Source: Leptodontidium sp. MPI-SDFR-AT-0119 (Eukaryota; Ascomycota; Leotiomycetes; Helotiales; Leptodontidiaceae). From it: a stretch of 64,000 bases of DNA. The translations under genes and the position numbers were made by a program. Location: assembly GCA_020726505.1 (NCBI GenBank), contig JAHLEZ010000011.1:62001-126000 (forward strand), given 5' to 3'. Positions 33,305 to 44,617 of the stretch are shown here, in pieces. The notes beneath the pieces were generated by a model that was given only the letters and a program-made list of their open reading frames with translations, made no database searches and was not told the DNA's origin. The first letter of the stretch is position 1, and every line of letters begins with the position of its first letter.

Positions 33305-35376
33305 ATGAGTACTCCAAGAGCTCGACCACGAGCGACTCTAGCATGCGAGATGTGTCGCTCTCGACGAACGAAATGCGATGGCCGCAAACCCAGCTGTTCG
33401 TTTTGCGAGGATCACGATATAATATGCAAGTATCGAGATCCGATAGCTCCGACTCCGTCAAAGTAAATATCCAAACTCAAACTCTCAATCCCAAGCCAGT
33501 CAAAATGTTAATATGCTTCCAGGAACGAAATGGATATGCAAGCGATTAAAACACGACTTGAAGATGTCTTCACCCTAGTTTCAATGCAGAGTCTTGAGCG
33601 TCTCGACCCAAATTATGTGATCATGGGGAACTCCACTGGCTATAATGCCATTGGAAATGATCAATATCCGATGGATGAATCTATCATCAGCAGGACTTGG
33701 AGGATGGAGTTCCCGTTTATGACGATCCAGACGCCTTCAACGATGTGTTTGCTGGGACTGGATCCCAAGTTAGCTGCTCGAATGGTGGTTTCGGAGAGGA
33801 CGGATCTGTCCTCGTTGACTCCTCCTTCTTTCTCTGGCGAATTGAACCTTCAGTATGAAGATGCCGTTAGGTGAGAAATCTTATACATGTGAATCTGGGA
33901 AATACGTTTTACTTACCGCGTCTCCAGCGCTTTCGGGTATTTTTATGACAAGATGCAACACTGGTATCCGGTCCTGCACCAAGATTTCTTCGGCTTGTAT
34001 CTCGAAAAGATGGGAAATGACGTAGATCCCAGCACGGATTTATGTCTAGTTCTCATTGTTGCAGCAATCGGTTCCGTGTGTCGATGTTCATCGCTCGCGA
34101 CAGCTTATTCCACCCGCCCAGATGCAGGATATATCGGAAAGGCTCTCTCAATACTTCCTTGTGTCAATTTGGAATTCAGTCTGAGGAGTACTCAATGTCT
34201 TCTTCTACTGGCGGTGTACTACAATTGTATTGGGAAGCCATGTCAGGCGCACGACTACATTTTAATGGCGTCTTGCAAAGCCCAAGCTTTGTTCAAATGG
34301 TCTGCTCACCTCCTTTCCGCCACCAACAGTCTCTGACAAAAGTTGCAGCCATTTCTACGATGACGACAATAATGCCATAGAACTTCTCAGGCGGATATTC
34401 TGGTCTATCCTCCTCATCGAAACGTCAGCACCCCCTCCCCCTCTACATTCCCGGCTAGAACACTAATTTCCCTCTCTTCTTTAGTGAGCTTGGCTACCAC
34501 ATGGACATGCCCGAGAGTAATATCTGGAAATTCGACGATCGGATTCTCCTCCCGGGCATCCACATGTCCTGGGAGCCATTCCATTCAACCCAGCGGTACA
34601 TAATCGAACAAAGTCGACCTCTGGACTCATCAGCACTTACATCAAACGACACCAAAGCCTACTTCCTAGCAGCGATCTCCATGTGTCGCATGATGCGGCG
34701 GTGTTTCGCCTCAGTGGTCCTCTTCAACAACAAAGAAGTCTACGCACCGATCATCGCCAACGAACTCGCGAATCAGCTCGACAAGTGGTACGAGCATCTA
34801 CCCACCAGTCTGAAATTCATCCGGCCGAGAAATTTGGCCTTTGCGGCGGGTGCGTCGCCGACTTTTGCGGGAACGGGAACTGGGACTGGGAGTTCTTCGA
34901 GTCAAGCTGCCGTGACGAGGTTTCTGGAGATGCAGTTTTATCAGTGTCTGATTTCTACGTACTGGCCTGCGGTGTACAGTATTTTGTACCTGGATGCTGC
35001 GCCTGATACTTCACTTGTAGATTGTTCGCGTTTCTTTGACGCTTATGTTGGGCTTGTCTCGAGTATAGCGGACACGATCAAGTCTTGTCCGCATACGCCG
35101 TGGAATTTTTATGCTAGGTGAGACGAAGGATTTCTTCCCTCGTTCCATAACTATGGCTAGTTTGGTTTTCTGACAAGAAGCAGTCTTTTCATTACGACGA
35201 TGGCTGCGTATAAAGGTGCCCAGGCGCCGTGTCTCAGGCATACGATATCGCCAGCTGTGGTGTCGTGTTTTCGGGCTGCGAAGAGGATGTTTGAAGGTGG
35301 TGAGGCGGTGGTTAATAGTACTTCGTTGGTAATGATGGGAGGGATCCTGTCTCAGCATGTTAAGGCTGAGCCTTGA
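33305..35376 (+). CDS. Zn2Cys6 transcription factor (fungal_trans type)
   Basis: Six exons (33305-33462, 33523-33870, 33928-34299, 34349-34423, 34485-35117, 35184-35376) give 592 aa. The zinc cluster is close to the N-terminus: CEMCRSRRTKCDGRKPSCSF, then CEDHDIIC, with complete C6 spacing. A middle homology region follows: YFYDKMQHWYPVLHQDFFG, LLLLAVYYNCIGKPCQAHDY, RRIFWSILLIETELGYHMDMPES. This is the standard layout of fungal pathway regulators. It lies directly before a sugar transporter and a GH32 enzyme, so control of sugar or fructan use is a reasonable guess. The start was chosen because the upstream extension lacks regulator-like content. Confidence 0.92.
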
Positions 35377-35612
35377 TGCGAAACTACAAGGAATTGTACA
35401 GAAGAAAAGTAATCACTGTCACAAATGCTCCATGACTCAAGCAACTCAAGGGCGATGTTCGAACTGATGTGTTTGATTCCAGAATGAAATTTTAAGCTTC
35501 ATTTGTCCAGAGAAAGAACCTTCTATCGCTGCCTCAATGTTGTCACTCCGCCCCACAATCTCACATCGTAACTCCATCTTCTAAGTCAAGCACGGTCGTT
35601 TAACCAACAAGT

Positions 35613-37539
35613 CTACACCTTCGCGGCCTCCTCATGCTCAACCTTCTCATGCCCCTTCCCGTCCTGGATCTCCCTAAACGTAACCGTAGGAACCCATCCA
35701 ATCGAATTTCTCGCCACGCTAACCTCTCCATACAATTCATCGACCTGTTCGAGGGTAAGGCCCTTCGTCTCATAGATCATGAAATACACGAAGATGATGC
35801 ACACGAGACAGCATCCGCCCCAGATGAAGAAGATCTTGGATTGGAGGTTGGCGTTTCCGGGGCCCCAGTTGACGAGGTAGGGGGTTGAGTAGGCGATGGC
35901 CCAGTTGAGGAGCCAGTTCGTCGCGGTCGTCATCGAGAGGGACTTGGCGCGGACTTTGAGGGGGAAGATCTCGCCTGTGACGACCCTGTGGAGAAATACT
36001 CATTAGATTCTTACTCGATTGAAGGGATGTTTGAAGTGGAGGGAGGAGGGAGGATATTGTAACTTACCAAGCAACAGGTCCCCAGGTGGATGCAAAGAAG
36101 AAAATGTAGATGCAGATGAACGCAATGGCTGCTTTCTGGGCTGGGTCGTTGTGAACGATGATGTTCCCAGCTGCGTCTTGGCCGGTGGTAGTCGTTCCGA
36201 GAATGGCGACGATGAATTGAGAGATGCACATTCCGATGGCGCCCCAGAAGAGGACTGGTCGTCGACCCCATTTCTCAATGGCGTAGAGACCTGGGAATGT
36301 GGAGGCTGTGTTGACGCAGTTTGTGATTAGACTGATGACGAAGGAGTTGGTGAAGCCGGAGTTCTTGAAGAACTGGGTTCCGTACTATTGTGGTATTAGT
36401 TGGCTTGATGAGGTTTGTAAGTACCGTAGTGATTAGGCAACTTACGTAGAAGATAAAGTTAATTCCAGTCAATTGCTGCAGGCCTTGAAGAGCACATCCT
36501 GTGAGAAGACGCTTGAGGAGATTGCCCTTGAAGCAGTCTAGGTATGTTGACTTTCCAAGACTCAACTCGTACTCGTGGTTTGCCTGGACTTCGGCAAGTT
36601 CGTCGATGACGGCTGGGTCGTCGGCAGGAAGTCTTCTGATCTTGGCGAGCGCTTTGGTAGCGCCTTCGAGGTTGCCTTGCTTGATCATAAAGCGAGGTGT
36701 TTCTGGGAGGACCAACATTCCCGCGACGAGGAAGAGGGACCATGCGAATTGAACACCGATTGGAATGCGGTAGGCTGGATGATAATTAGCATTGAATCCC
36801 TGAGGAAAACCCAGGCTTGTTAGACAAGGGACTCGGGAAGTACTCACATCCAGTGTCGTTTCGGTGCTGGGTAGCATTGTTGACGATCGAAGCTAGCAGA
36901 AGACCGATAGTAATGGCAAGTTGATATGAACCAACGATAACACCTCGAATCCACTTTGGTGCAGTCTCAGATTGGTACAATGGGACTACGGGGTTTAGGT
37001 TAGAAAGTTAGGTGTGGTTGGACGATGTCTGGACTTACTCATAGCAGAGATCAAACCAACACCCAGGCCAGCAAAGAAACGACCAGCGATGAACATTGGG
37101 GACTCGGTAGCAGCTGTCTGCAGAATAACGCCCAAGTTGAAGACGACAGCAGTCGAGAAGATCAAGCCCCAGCGACGGCCGATAGCATCAGCGATAGGAG
37201 CAGCAGCAAGAGCTCCGAAGAATGTCCCAGCAGACAGGATAGAGACGATGAGAGCCGACTCGGAGGCTGAAATGTTGGGATTTCCAGTACTATCAATGTA
37301 GCCGGTAGAGAATTCTCGCTGCCAGTATGGCATAGCTAGGATGCCTCCAATGGTTCCAGTGTCGTATCTGAGAGTCGGGACTGTTAGGTCTGATGTTGAT
37401 TGATGGATGAATATGTAGGTGCTGATGGTGACTTGACTTACCCAAACAACACTCCACCAAAGGCTACAAAGAGACCGATCATAATAGCAGGCCATGAGCG
37501 CCCTGGAGTTCCCTCCGGCTTTTTGAGCATGAGACCCAT
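35613..37539 (-). CDS. MFS sugar transporter (hexose type)
   Basis: Six exons (37539-37442, 37367-37039, 36985-36848, 36774-36446, 36384-36068, 35985-35613; introns 53-82 nt) give 527 aa. Sugar-porter motifs are all present: GYDTGTIGGI in TM1, ADAIGRRWGL after TM2, RFFAGLGVGLISAM, RGVIVGSYQLAITIGLLLA, LPETPRFMIKQG, GLQQLTGINFIFYYGTQFF, GPVAWVVTGEIFPLKVRAKS and YETKGLTLEQVDELYG. It takes up monosaccharides by proton symport at the plasma membrane. It is transcribed divergently from a secreted GH32 fructan hydrolase 2 kb away, which would supply fructose or glucose. The 3' end faces the Zn2Cys6 gene, with 236 bp between them. Confidence 0.95.
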
Positions 37540-37642
37540 GTTTGGCGGTTTGAGGAATGGTCGTCGATGGTAGATTCAAGAACTGTTTGATGAACTCTTG
37601 GTCGAGGATACAGAAACATTTACCTTGGGGGAATCCAACACC

Positions 37643-37650
37643 TTTATATA
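37643..37650 (-). promoter_or_regulatory. TATA box of the sugar transporter gene
   Basis: TATATAAA on the minus strand, about 105 bp before the ATG at 37539. Confidence 0.6.
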
Positions 37651-38540
37651 TTTCAATCAGCCCGCAACTCGTCTCCAGGTTCAAATATCAATCAGCCACC
37701 AGTCAGTCAGTCACCTGCCTGGGGACTCCTCATCCCGCAAAGCCGTGTTCTTTCGGACCGACTACACATCTGCGGAGAAGGTTCAATTCCCCATGCCCCA
37801 GCAGAACAGGTGGGAGAAAGTCGGACTCCATAAAATTCCCTCGATAATTGTGGAGGGGAGCATCTCTTCCCAGCGTTCCCAGTCGTGATATCTTGGCGAA
37901 GAGGTCTTTTGGCGCCTTGGAGGTGTGGATCCCGGCGTTTCTTCTCGGGTGAACTAATATTTAGCTTTTCGAATAATTCACCCGTCTGGCAGTGACCCTT
38001 GCTATGAACCTCCATGGGGGGTTTGCTTGGTCGCGGAGAGAGGGCAGCGGGGTGGTGGAGCGCTTTACTGCAGGTGTGTGGTTGTGTGGTCTGACAGGTT
38101 CGATAGGCAAGGTTTTGGTTGGGGCCTCCTCGAGGTTCTTTCGAAATCCCATCTCGCTTGTCGTAGCGAGACTTCCGATGTCCGTGATACGTCGAGTTCC
38201 TCAGAACCTTGTTGTGAACGTTTAGATTGAAGCTTTACTTGGTATTATTCTAGAACATTAGAACGTATAGCCGATTAATGAACTTATTTTTCAAGCTTTT
38301 CTAGCACCTTGCTAGTATTGTTTCAGTTGACTGGTTGTTGGAAGAGAAAGAGCATTTGCAGGTCTCAGAAGCTACCAAAGGAAACAAATACTTTTCCAAC
38401 TCCAATCGATCACCAACCTTCTCAAGAAGGCATCAAAGCACCAACCTCAACCGGATTAATAACACAAAAGACAAAAAGTCGACATCAGCACAACTATAAC
38501 GGGACTGCCGCCCCAAACTCCGCGCCACAAACAGTCCTTA
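37651..38540. other. Left part of the divergent promoter region
   Basis: No gene. Contains at 38151-38183 a paired motif (TCTCGCTTGTCG, 10 bp, TCCGATGTCCG) that recurs at 38849-38880. Confidence 0.5.
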
Positions 38541-38824
38541 CTATTCCCCCCCGGCTTGAATGTTAAATGTGAAGAAAACTGGACCTCGTGTGGGTAGCTG
38601 CTGGAGGTGTTTATCCAATAATTCAGTGGATTTTCAGCCTCGAGCAGGGCTCAGGTGTCTCTCGAATCTTCTAAAGCCACCCTTGCGTTTACAACAGACC
38701 TATTTCTGGCTCGTGCTCCAGGCTTTATCTAGGGCCTCTGACCATTCAGGATTTGAAAACGAGGTCTGTAGCCCGCAAAAGTTCACATTTAACATTCAAG
38801 CCGGGGGGGGGGGGGGTGGGATAG
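38541..38824. mobile_element. TA-flanked inverted-repeat element (284 bp MITE candidate)
   Basis: The ends are inverted copies: CTATtCC, a poly-C run, then GGCTTGAATGTTAAATGTGA (38541-38573 at left; reverse complement at right, 38782-38824, where the poly-C run is longer). TA dinucleotides flank both sides (38539-38540 and 38825-38826), as for Tc1/mariner insertions. The 210-bp interior has no coding capacity. It lies in the shared promoter region of the sugar transporter and the GH32 gene. Confidence 0.75.
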
Positions 38825-39539
38825 TAGTTTGCTAGGATGCTTACTCGCGTCTCGCTTGTCGCTGTGGCACTCCGATGTCCGCTAGCGTCTGCTAGTCTGT
38901 CAGCCCTCTCCATGAATCCCCTCATCGCCAGGCACAGATGTTTATTTCCCCTCAAAAAAGGGATCTCGGAATGGATGGATGATCGCGATTGGGTTTTTGT
39001 TTTCCAGACAGCCCATCTTTGCAGCTGTGCCGTCTTTTCTTTAACTTCTTCTAGAAGGTGGTTAAGGAAGCCACAACTCCGATGATCCGATCTGATCCTG
39101 GCTTTCACCTGTCACACCCGACAACTGGAATTGAATGGTTTGCAGATATCTGGAGATGTGGAGTTTGGAGATGGATGGGAGGGGTGTAGTAGAGTTTGTG
39201 GAGACTCCGCATTTAGATAATGAGGGGTTAGAGGGGGGGGAAGATGTGACAGGAGGAGGAGTTTGTTTGCCACATCCTCGCTTCTCGGAGGATGTCGACG
39301 ACGATACCGATCGTTTTTCTCTTGACTGAATGTCGTCCGGAGTGAGTTGAGTCCTAATTTGTAAGAATAAGGACGACATGGCGATAATTCGAACTAGTGG
39401 ACCCGACGATCTTCCTTGAACAGTGTATATAAAGACCCTTGACTGTCCGTCCTGAAACACATCTTCATCTTCAACCTCCACCCTCATCCTCATTCATCAT
39501 TTCTTTCGAAGTGTAGTCTCTCGTCAACACACTGCCAAA
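38825..39539. other. Right part of the divergent promoter region
   Basis: No gene. Holds the GH32 promoter with a clear TATA box, a G-rich run near 39230, and the second copy of the paired motif at 38849-38880. Confidence 0.5.
39426..39433 (+). promoter_or_regulatory. TATA box of the GH32 gene
   Basis: TATATAAA about 107 bp before the ATG, followed by a pyrimidine-rich leader. Confidence 0.7.
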
Positions 39540-41671
39540 ATGAAGACAATCACACCCGGCCACTCGCTCACCACAATCCTCCTCCTCTACCTCAATCTCC
39601 TGGCCACACCAACTCTCGCCTCCATCATCCCCCGCACCGCCGACTGCCACAAATCCCACTACACCGGGCCCCTTAACCCCAGTTTCGAGAATGGGGGTCT
39701 GGCAAACTGGACTGTCGTAAGTGGTACCGCCTTCGGATCCTCGTCAGCCAGCTCGGAGACCACTTACTGGGGCGGTCCCTTCAACAAAGTCGGCAACAGC
39801 TTCCTCTGGGGCATAAGTCAAGACGGCGAAGCAGCAGTGGGAGAATTGCATTCCAGTACCTTCAAGGCCAGCTCCGTGATGTCTTTTCTCGTGGGCGGGG
39901 GCTGGGATCCGGAGAGTTTGTACGTGGGATTAGCGACGGCGAAGGATGGGAAAGTGTTGTTCAAGCAGACTGGAACGAACGATGAGGCCATGATCAGGAT
40001 TGTGTGGGATACGAGCGCGTATGCGGGACAGGATGTTTATCTGACCGTGGTGGATAAGAGCACGGCTACTTCGTGGGGACATATCAATCTCGATGATGTG
40101 AGGACGGGGTGTGATGCCCTTGGTGATAAGGGGTTGCATTTCAATGTCTTGGGACAGGCGAATCAACCTGCGCATGGTTCGAGCGGCATTTCGGTTGAAA
40201 AGTTGTATGCGCTTGATCCTATTCGGCCGCAGTTCCATTATACGCCGTATCAGGGCTGGATCAATGATCCTGCTGGACTCGCGGAGTGGAAGGGTCGACA
40301 CCAGCTTTTTAGTCGTAGGTGAAGTCTAAGACTATATAGGATTGAGTAAGTGCTGACATTTCGTGTTTAGAATTTAACCCCGATGCCCCTTTCTGGGGCC
40401 CTATGCACTGGGCCCACGTAGACAGTCCCGATGCTGTGCACTGGCGTGAACTCCCAGTAGCTCTCTACCCTCCACCCACCACCAACGCTCTCGACAACAG
40501 TGGTCGCTTCACCGGGTCAGCAGTGGTCGACAACTCAACTGGTGCCCTACACATTATCTTCACAGACTTCACGAACATCGAACAACATCCCGGCGCTGTA
40601 CCAGAAACTGTGGCATCAGTGACAACCACAGACGGCACCACGTTCTTGTACTCGCCCAAGAACCCCATCATCGCAGGCCCACCACCATCAGGGTCTTCAA
40701 ACGCGTTCCGCGATCCCAAGGTCTTCTGGGACAAGAATGACAACAGCTGGAAGATGGTGATTGGGTCTGGCGAAGGTTCGAAAGGACGTGTACAGTTGTT
40801 CGTCGCTAAAGACGCTTCTTTGCTGTCCTGGGAATATGTGGGTGTGGCTGCGGAAGGAGATGGTTCTACGGGCAACATCTGGGAATGTCCGAACCTACTC
40901 CCCATTGACGACAAATGGGTTCTTTTCTACGGTGGTAATTCTCTCGGGTACTACGAAGTAGGCACGTACGATGGGGCGAAATTCGTTTCTGAGAAGATCG
41001 GGTTGTTGGATGCGGGCCCGGATAGCTATGCCATGCAGTGGTATGTTGATGAGGCGGGACGGAATCTGGCCATTACGTGGATGGGGAACTGGCCGACATC
41101 AAAGTGGCCGAGTCGTGTTAACGGATGGGCGGGCGCGCAGTCCATCACCAGGGAGTTGTTCTTGAGGGAGGATGGTGGATTGGGAAGTAAACCGATTGCT
41201 GAGATTGCAAGTCTGGCTTCTGGACCTGTGACGAGCTTGGGGAAGAAGGACGTGCATGGAACGATCAAAGTCGGATCGACGAATACGGCGAGATTGCAGT
41301 TGGAGGTCGATCTGAAAGCTTCGAATGCACCAGCTTTCACGACTTTCTTGTACTCTTCGAATGCGGAGGCTGTGGTTCTCAAGTACGATTTCGGGAGCAA
41401 GACTCTGAGTTTGGATACGACCAATGCTGGGTATGGACAGGCTGGGACGTGGAGTGCTGTCATCGCGACGCCGAAGAACAATGTCCTGAGTCTCGATATC
41501 TTGATAGATCGCTCAAGTGTGGAGATCTTCGCTGGGGATGGAACCGCTATGACTGCGACTGTCTTTCCCCGCTATCAAGAGTCGACGGATATCAAGATCG
41601 AAGCAGTTGGTGGCAAAGCGGCTTTTAATAGCATCAAGTTGACTCCTTTCGGGTCTACCTGGAAGGTCTAG
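39540..41671 (+). CDS. Secreted GH32 fructan hydrolase (inulinase/levanase/invertase type)
   Basis: Exons 39540-40314 and 40371-41671 (56-nt intron) give 691 aa. Signal peptide about 1-27. Residues 30-200 form an extra N-terminal beta-rich module (GPLNPSFENGGLANWTVVSG ... HINLDDVRTGC) of carbohydrate-binding appearance. The five-bladed GH32 propeller then starts with FHYTPYQGWINDPAGL. Catalytic residues are nucleophile D243 in NDPAG, transition-state stabiliser D373 in FRDPKVF, and acid/base E430 in WECPNL. The C-terminal beta-sandwich ends with LDILIDRSSVEIFAGDG. The consensus Asn after Asp-Pro is Ala here. It hydrolyses beta-fructofuranosides outside the cell. Inulin, levan or sucrose preference cannot be decided from sequence. 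It is divergent from a sugar transporter. Confidence 0.95.
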
Positions 41672-42619
41672 GTTGATCAGCGCCAGGGTCTAGTTTGAAT
41701 CGAGGGGCGATCTCGATGATGGGTTTTTGCATTGTATCTTTGTTTGGGGGAACATAAAAAACAAAATATGTAGCTACCTGGATATTTCAAAATTAAAGAA
41801 AAATGCTGCTCCAGTTTATGATTTCGTCGCACCAGAACGATCTTGCCTGAATTCTAGCTGCTGTCGCCTTGAACTGCGCAGTTTGCCTTGCAATACAGCT
41901 CTAACGGTAGAAATGTTCCACGACAACTCTCCGACATCGAATCGCATGCAGAACCAATAATGACTTGAAGAAGAAGGACCCGAAAACAATCACATTGGTA
42001 GAATCCATGCGTTCTCGTGAATCACCAAACATTACGGGACGAGGCTAGCCAAATTCGTCTCCGGCAAATCGAGTTATTTTACTACCCCATTTATAATTTA
42101 ACTTAAAAGATCAAAATGAAGGCTTGCTTAAACCTGAGCTCGGCTTTTTCTTAAAGTCAATATTCTGAAATGACTAAGAGACCTTAAATAGGCTTTCATT
42201 CATGAATATACTTGGGGAATCAAGAGAGCGAAGGCTAACCGCCTACCTACCTGAGTAGTAGTCATCGCTTTACCGAAGGCGAATTTGGCTAGCCTCGGAA
42301 AATTATGGAAAAATAAAATGGGAAAGAAAGAGAGATGCGTGGAAAACGTAAAGCGAGACACCAGATCGACAAGACAGACGAGAAAGGCACGTTGGTTGAA
42401 CTTTGAATACCACTCGGCCTTACTTTCATCACTCACTAGTACAGAAAGACCGTGCTCCCCACCTCCATAACAACGTAACAATTGTACTGCCTTATGCATT
42501 CCAACTAAAACCATTCCTGTACGGTTCGAGGAAAAGAGAATTCCGAATACAATCTTCTATCTTGACACTGGCTCACCTCAATCGAGTCCTCTTCTCGTCC
42601 TTCCCCATTCACTCAAGCC
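41672..42619. other. Convergent intergenic region
   Basis: 3' ends of the GH32 and kinase genes face each other. No gene recognised. Confidence 0.5.
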
Positions 42620-44247
42620 TTACTCGGCAGGCCGAGGCTTCTCGCTGTGATAATCATGGACCCGGAATGCCCACTCGGGTAGCTGCTCCGGGGCCATCAC
42701 ATGATGTCCAGAAGCCCTAACCATCCTTTTGAGCATCTGTACCAATTCAGCCGACTGTGGTCTCCTAGCTGGGTCCCACTCTGTGGTAAGTATGATAGCC
42801 TTGCGGAGTTCTGCACTGTAGCCCAAGTCGTCGCCTATATCGAGCTCTTTGACGTGCGCTGCCTGTCCCTTGATCCAGACATTCACCTCGACACCCTTTG
42901 GTGGGGGGGATTTGAAATGCGAGTAGGGATTTGAACCGCCTAGTCCTCCACGCGTAGATGGTGCTTCGGCAATGGCTAGGTTGTAGACACATGCGCCGAC
43001 GGCCCAGAGATCGGATTTATTGGTGTGTCTTTGGCCGGGAGGAAATTTGCGACTTTGTTCGGGCTTGTTTGGCATTGGGTATGGTTTCCAGCATAGCTCT
43101 GGGGCGTAGAAAGTACATGTTCCGCACTGGTAGCCTGCGGTATGTAATGTATCTTCCAGTTCATGGCCGGGGGGTACATCATCTGTTGCTAGTCCGAAGT
43201 CACTGACGACGCAGTAAGGATACTTCCTACTCCCTAAGGTATCTCTTGACCGTAGCAACACGTTGTCGGGCTTGATGTCCCGATGTACGACGGGTATCCA
43301 TTGGTCTGCTGGCTTGGTGTCAGTGACGTCTGGGGAGACATAGCTACGGCCGTTTGCGAGGTATGCCATTGCGTCGACCAAGCCAATAAGAATGTGCCAG
43401 AGAAATCCTTCGGGGACGCGGAACATCTCTTGGTTATTCTCACGAGCCCAGATGTTGCGTTGATTGTATTTGTCGTAGACCTCCTCCATAGATCCTCGAT
43501 CGCAAAATTCAACATACACGGATCCTATGTTGAGCTTCTTATCAATGAAACCGGCGGTATAGAACGATAGAGATCCATGCTTCAGTCGATGAAGCATCTC
43601 CGTCTCTTTGTAACCTAGGTCTAAGCCATCCTCTTTGAATCTAATCAACGTTCGAAAAGTTAGCCGGTGCAAGGATAGTTGAATACTGCAGCGGTCACGA
43701 ACCTTTTTTCGACACTGAGTCGTGTATGCCCTTTGATTCTGACGACGAATACACCTCCATTCATTGCACCAAGGCCTCCGCCACCGTCGTCGATAACGTG
43801 CATGATCTCGTACTTTGACCGAATATTCTTGTCTCCTATGGGTTGACGTCTCATCATTTCGATGGGCTCCGCCCTTGTTGACCGTCTGAGCGATGCTGAA
43901 ATTTCCAGGCCGTCTGTCTTCTCTGCATTGCTCCGGACTTTTTCAAGAGCTTTGGGGGTGAACCGAGGGTCTTTGCGTGTATCTTTCTTTGTCTTCTTGT
44001 TGTAGTATGCGAGCCTGATGAAGCCGCCTTCTCCTTCTTCAACCACCTTGAATACCCATGGCTCTGGCATCTTTCCGAGTTTGGGATGGTCGCGTGTCTT
44101 TACCTTCCTTTCCTTGGTGTTGATATAGTACTGGACTTCATCCTTATCATCGATCAAAAACTCCCATTTCTCAGGTAAAGCTCTCAGCTCAGGATATATA
44201 TGTCTGAGCCTTGCCTTTGCTTGATCGCTGAGTCTCCTGTTTGGCAT
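42620..44247 (-). CDS. Protein kinase with N-terminal tandem WW-like modules
   Basis: Exons 44247-43703 and 43640-42620 (62-nt intron) give 521 aa. Near the N-terminus, LPEKWEFLIDDKDEVQYYIN with a following DHP, and MPEPWVFKVVEEGEGGFIRL with AYYNKKTKKDTRKDP, read as two WW-like domains. The kinase domain follows: a Gly-rich loop (DDGGGGLGAMNGGVFVVRIKG), VEKRF with a candidate ATP lysine, a YKETEML helix C, the catalytic loop VVHRDIKPDNVLL, DFGLATD, an activation segment ending CGTCTFYAPELCWKP, and KSDLWAVGACVYNLAIAEAP. All core catalytic residues are visible, so it should be an active Ser/Thr kinase. The closest broad look is NEK-like. WW modules bind Pro-containing ligands, so substrate recruitment through them is likely. 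Confidence 0.88.
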
Positions 44248-44617
44248 CCTAATGTTGACTGTGGATGTGTAAAGCTACCCAGGGTTTCTTCTTTCGCGAT
44301 GGGCCACAGGCAAATTTCTGAATTTCAAGTTGCCAAAAGTTCACCGAGGCGCAGAACCCCATAGCGAGTAGTTTTAAAGTTGGGGTCAAATGAAGTGTGA
44401 ATCCTCAGATGGATTGTAAAATTCGTCCAGACACTCAGTCTTACTCGCTCGTGTTGATAGGCGTGAATAACACTGGTCGAGTCAAGCGAGATCACTCATC
44501 AACAACCACGCGAAATATTTGACAATAGGAAGCCCCCCAGACTGTGGCATTGTCCTTTGACAGATCCAGGCCAAATCTTTCGCCTTTGAGTTTTTGGAAA
44601 TCTTGAACAAAGGCAAC
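44248..44617. other. Divergent intergenic region
   Basis: Promoters of the kinase (minus) and the acidic protein (plus). No further feature was seen. Confidence 0.5.

Noticed and set aside
30666..41671. Secondary-metabolite gene cluster (exporter, regulator, transporter)
   Set aside because: No polyketide, peptide, terpene or other core synthase is present; the genes fit transport and sugar use.
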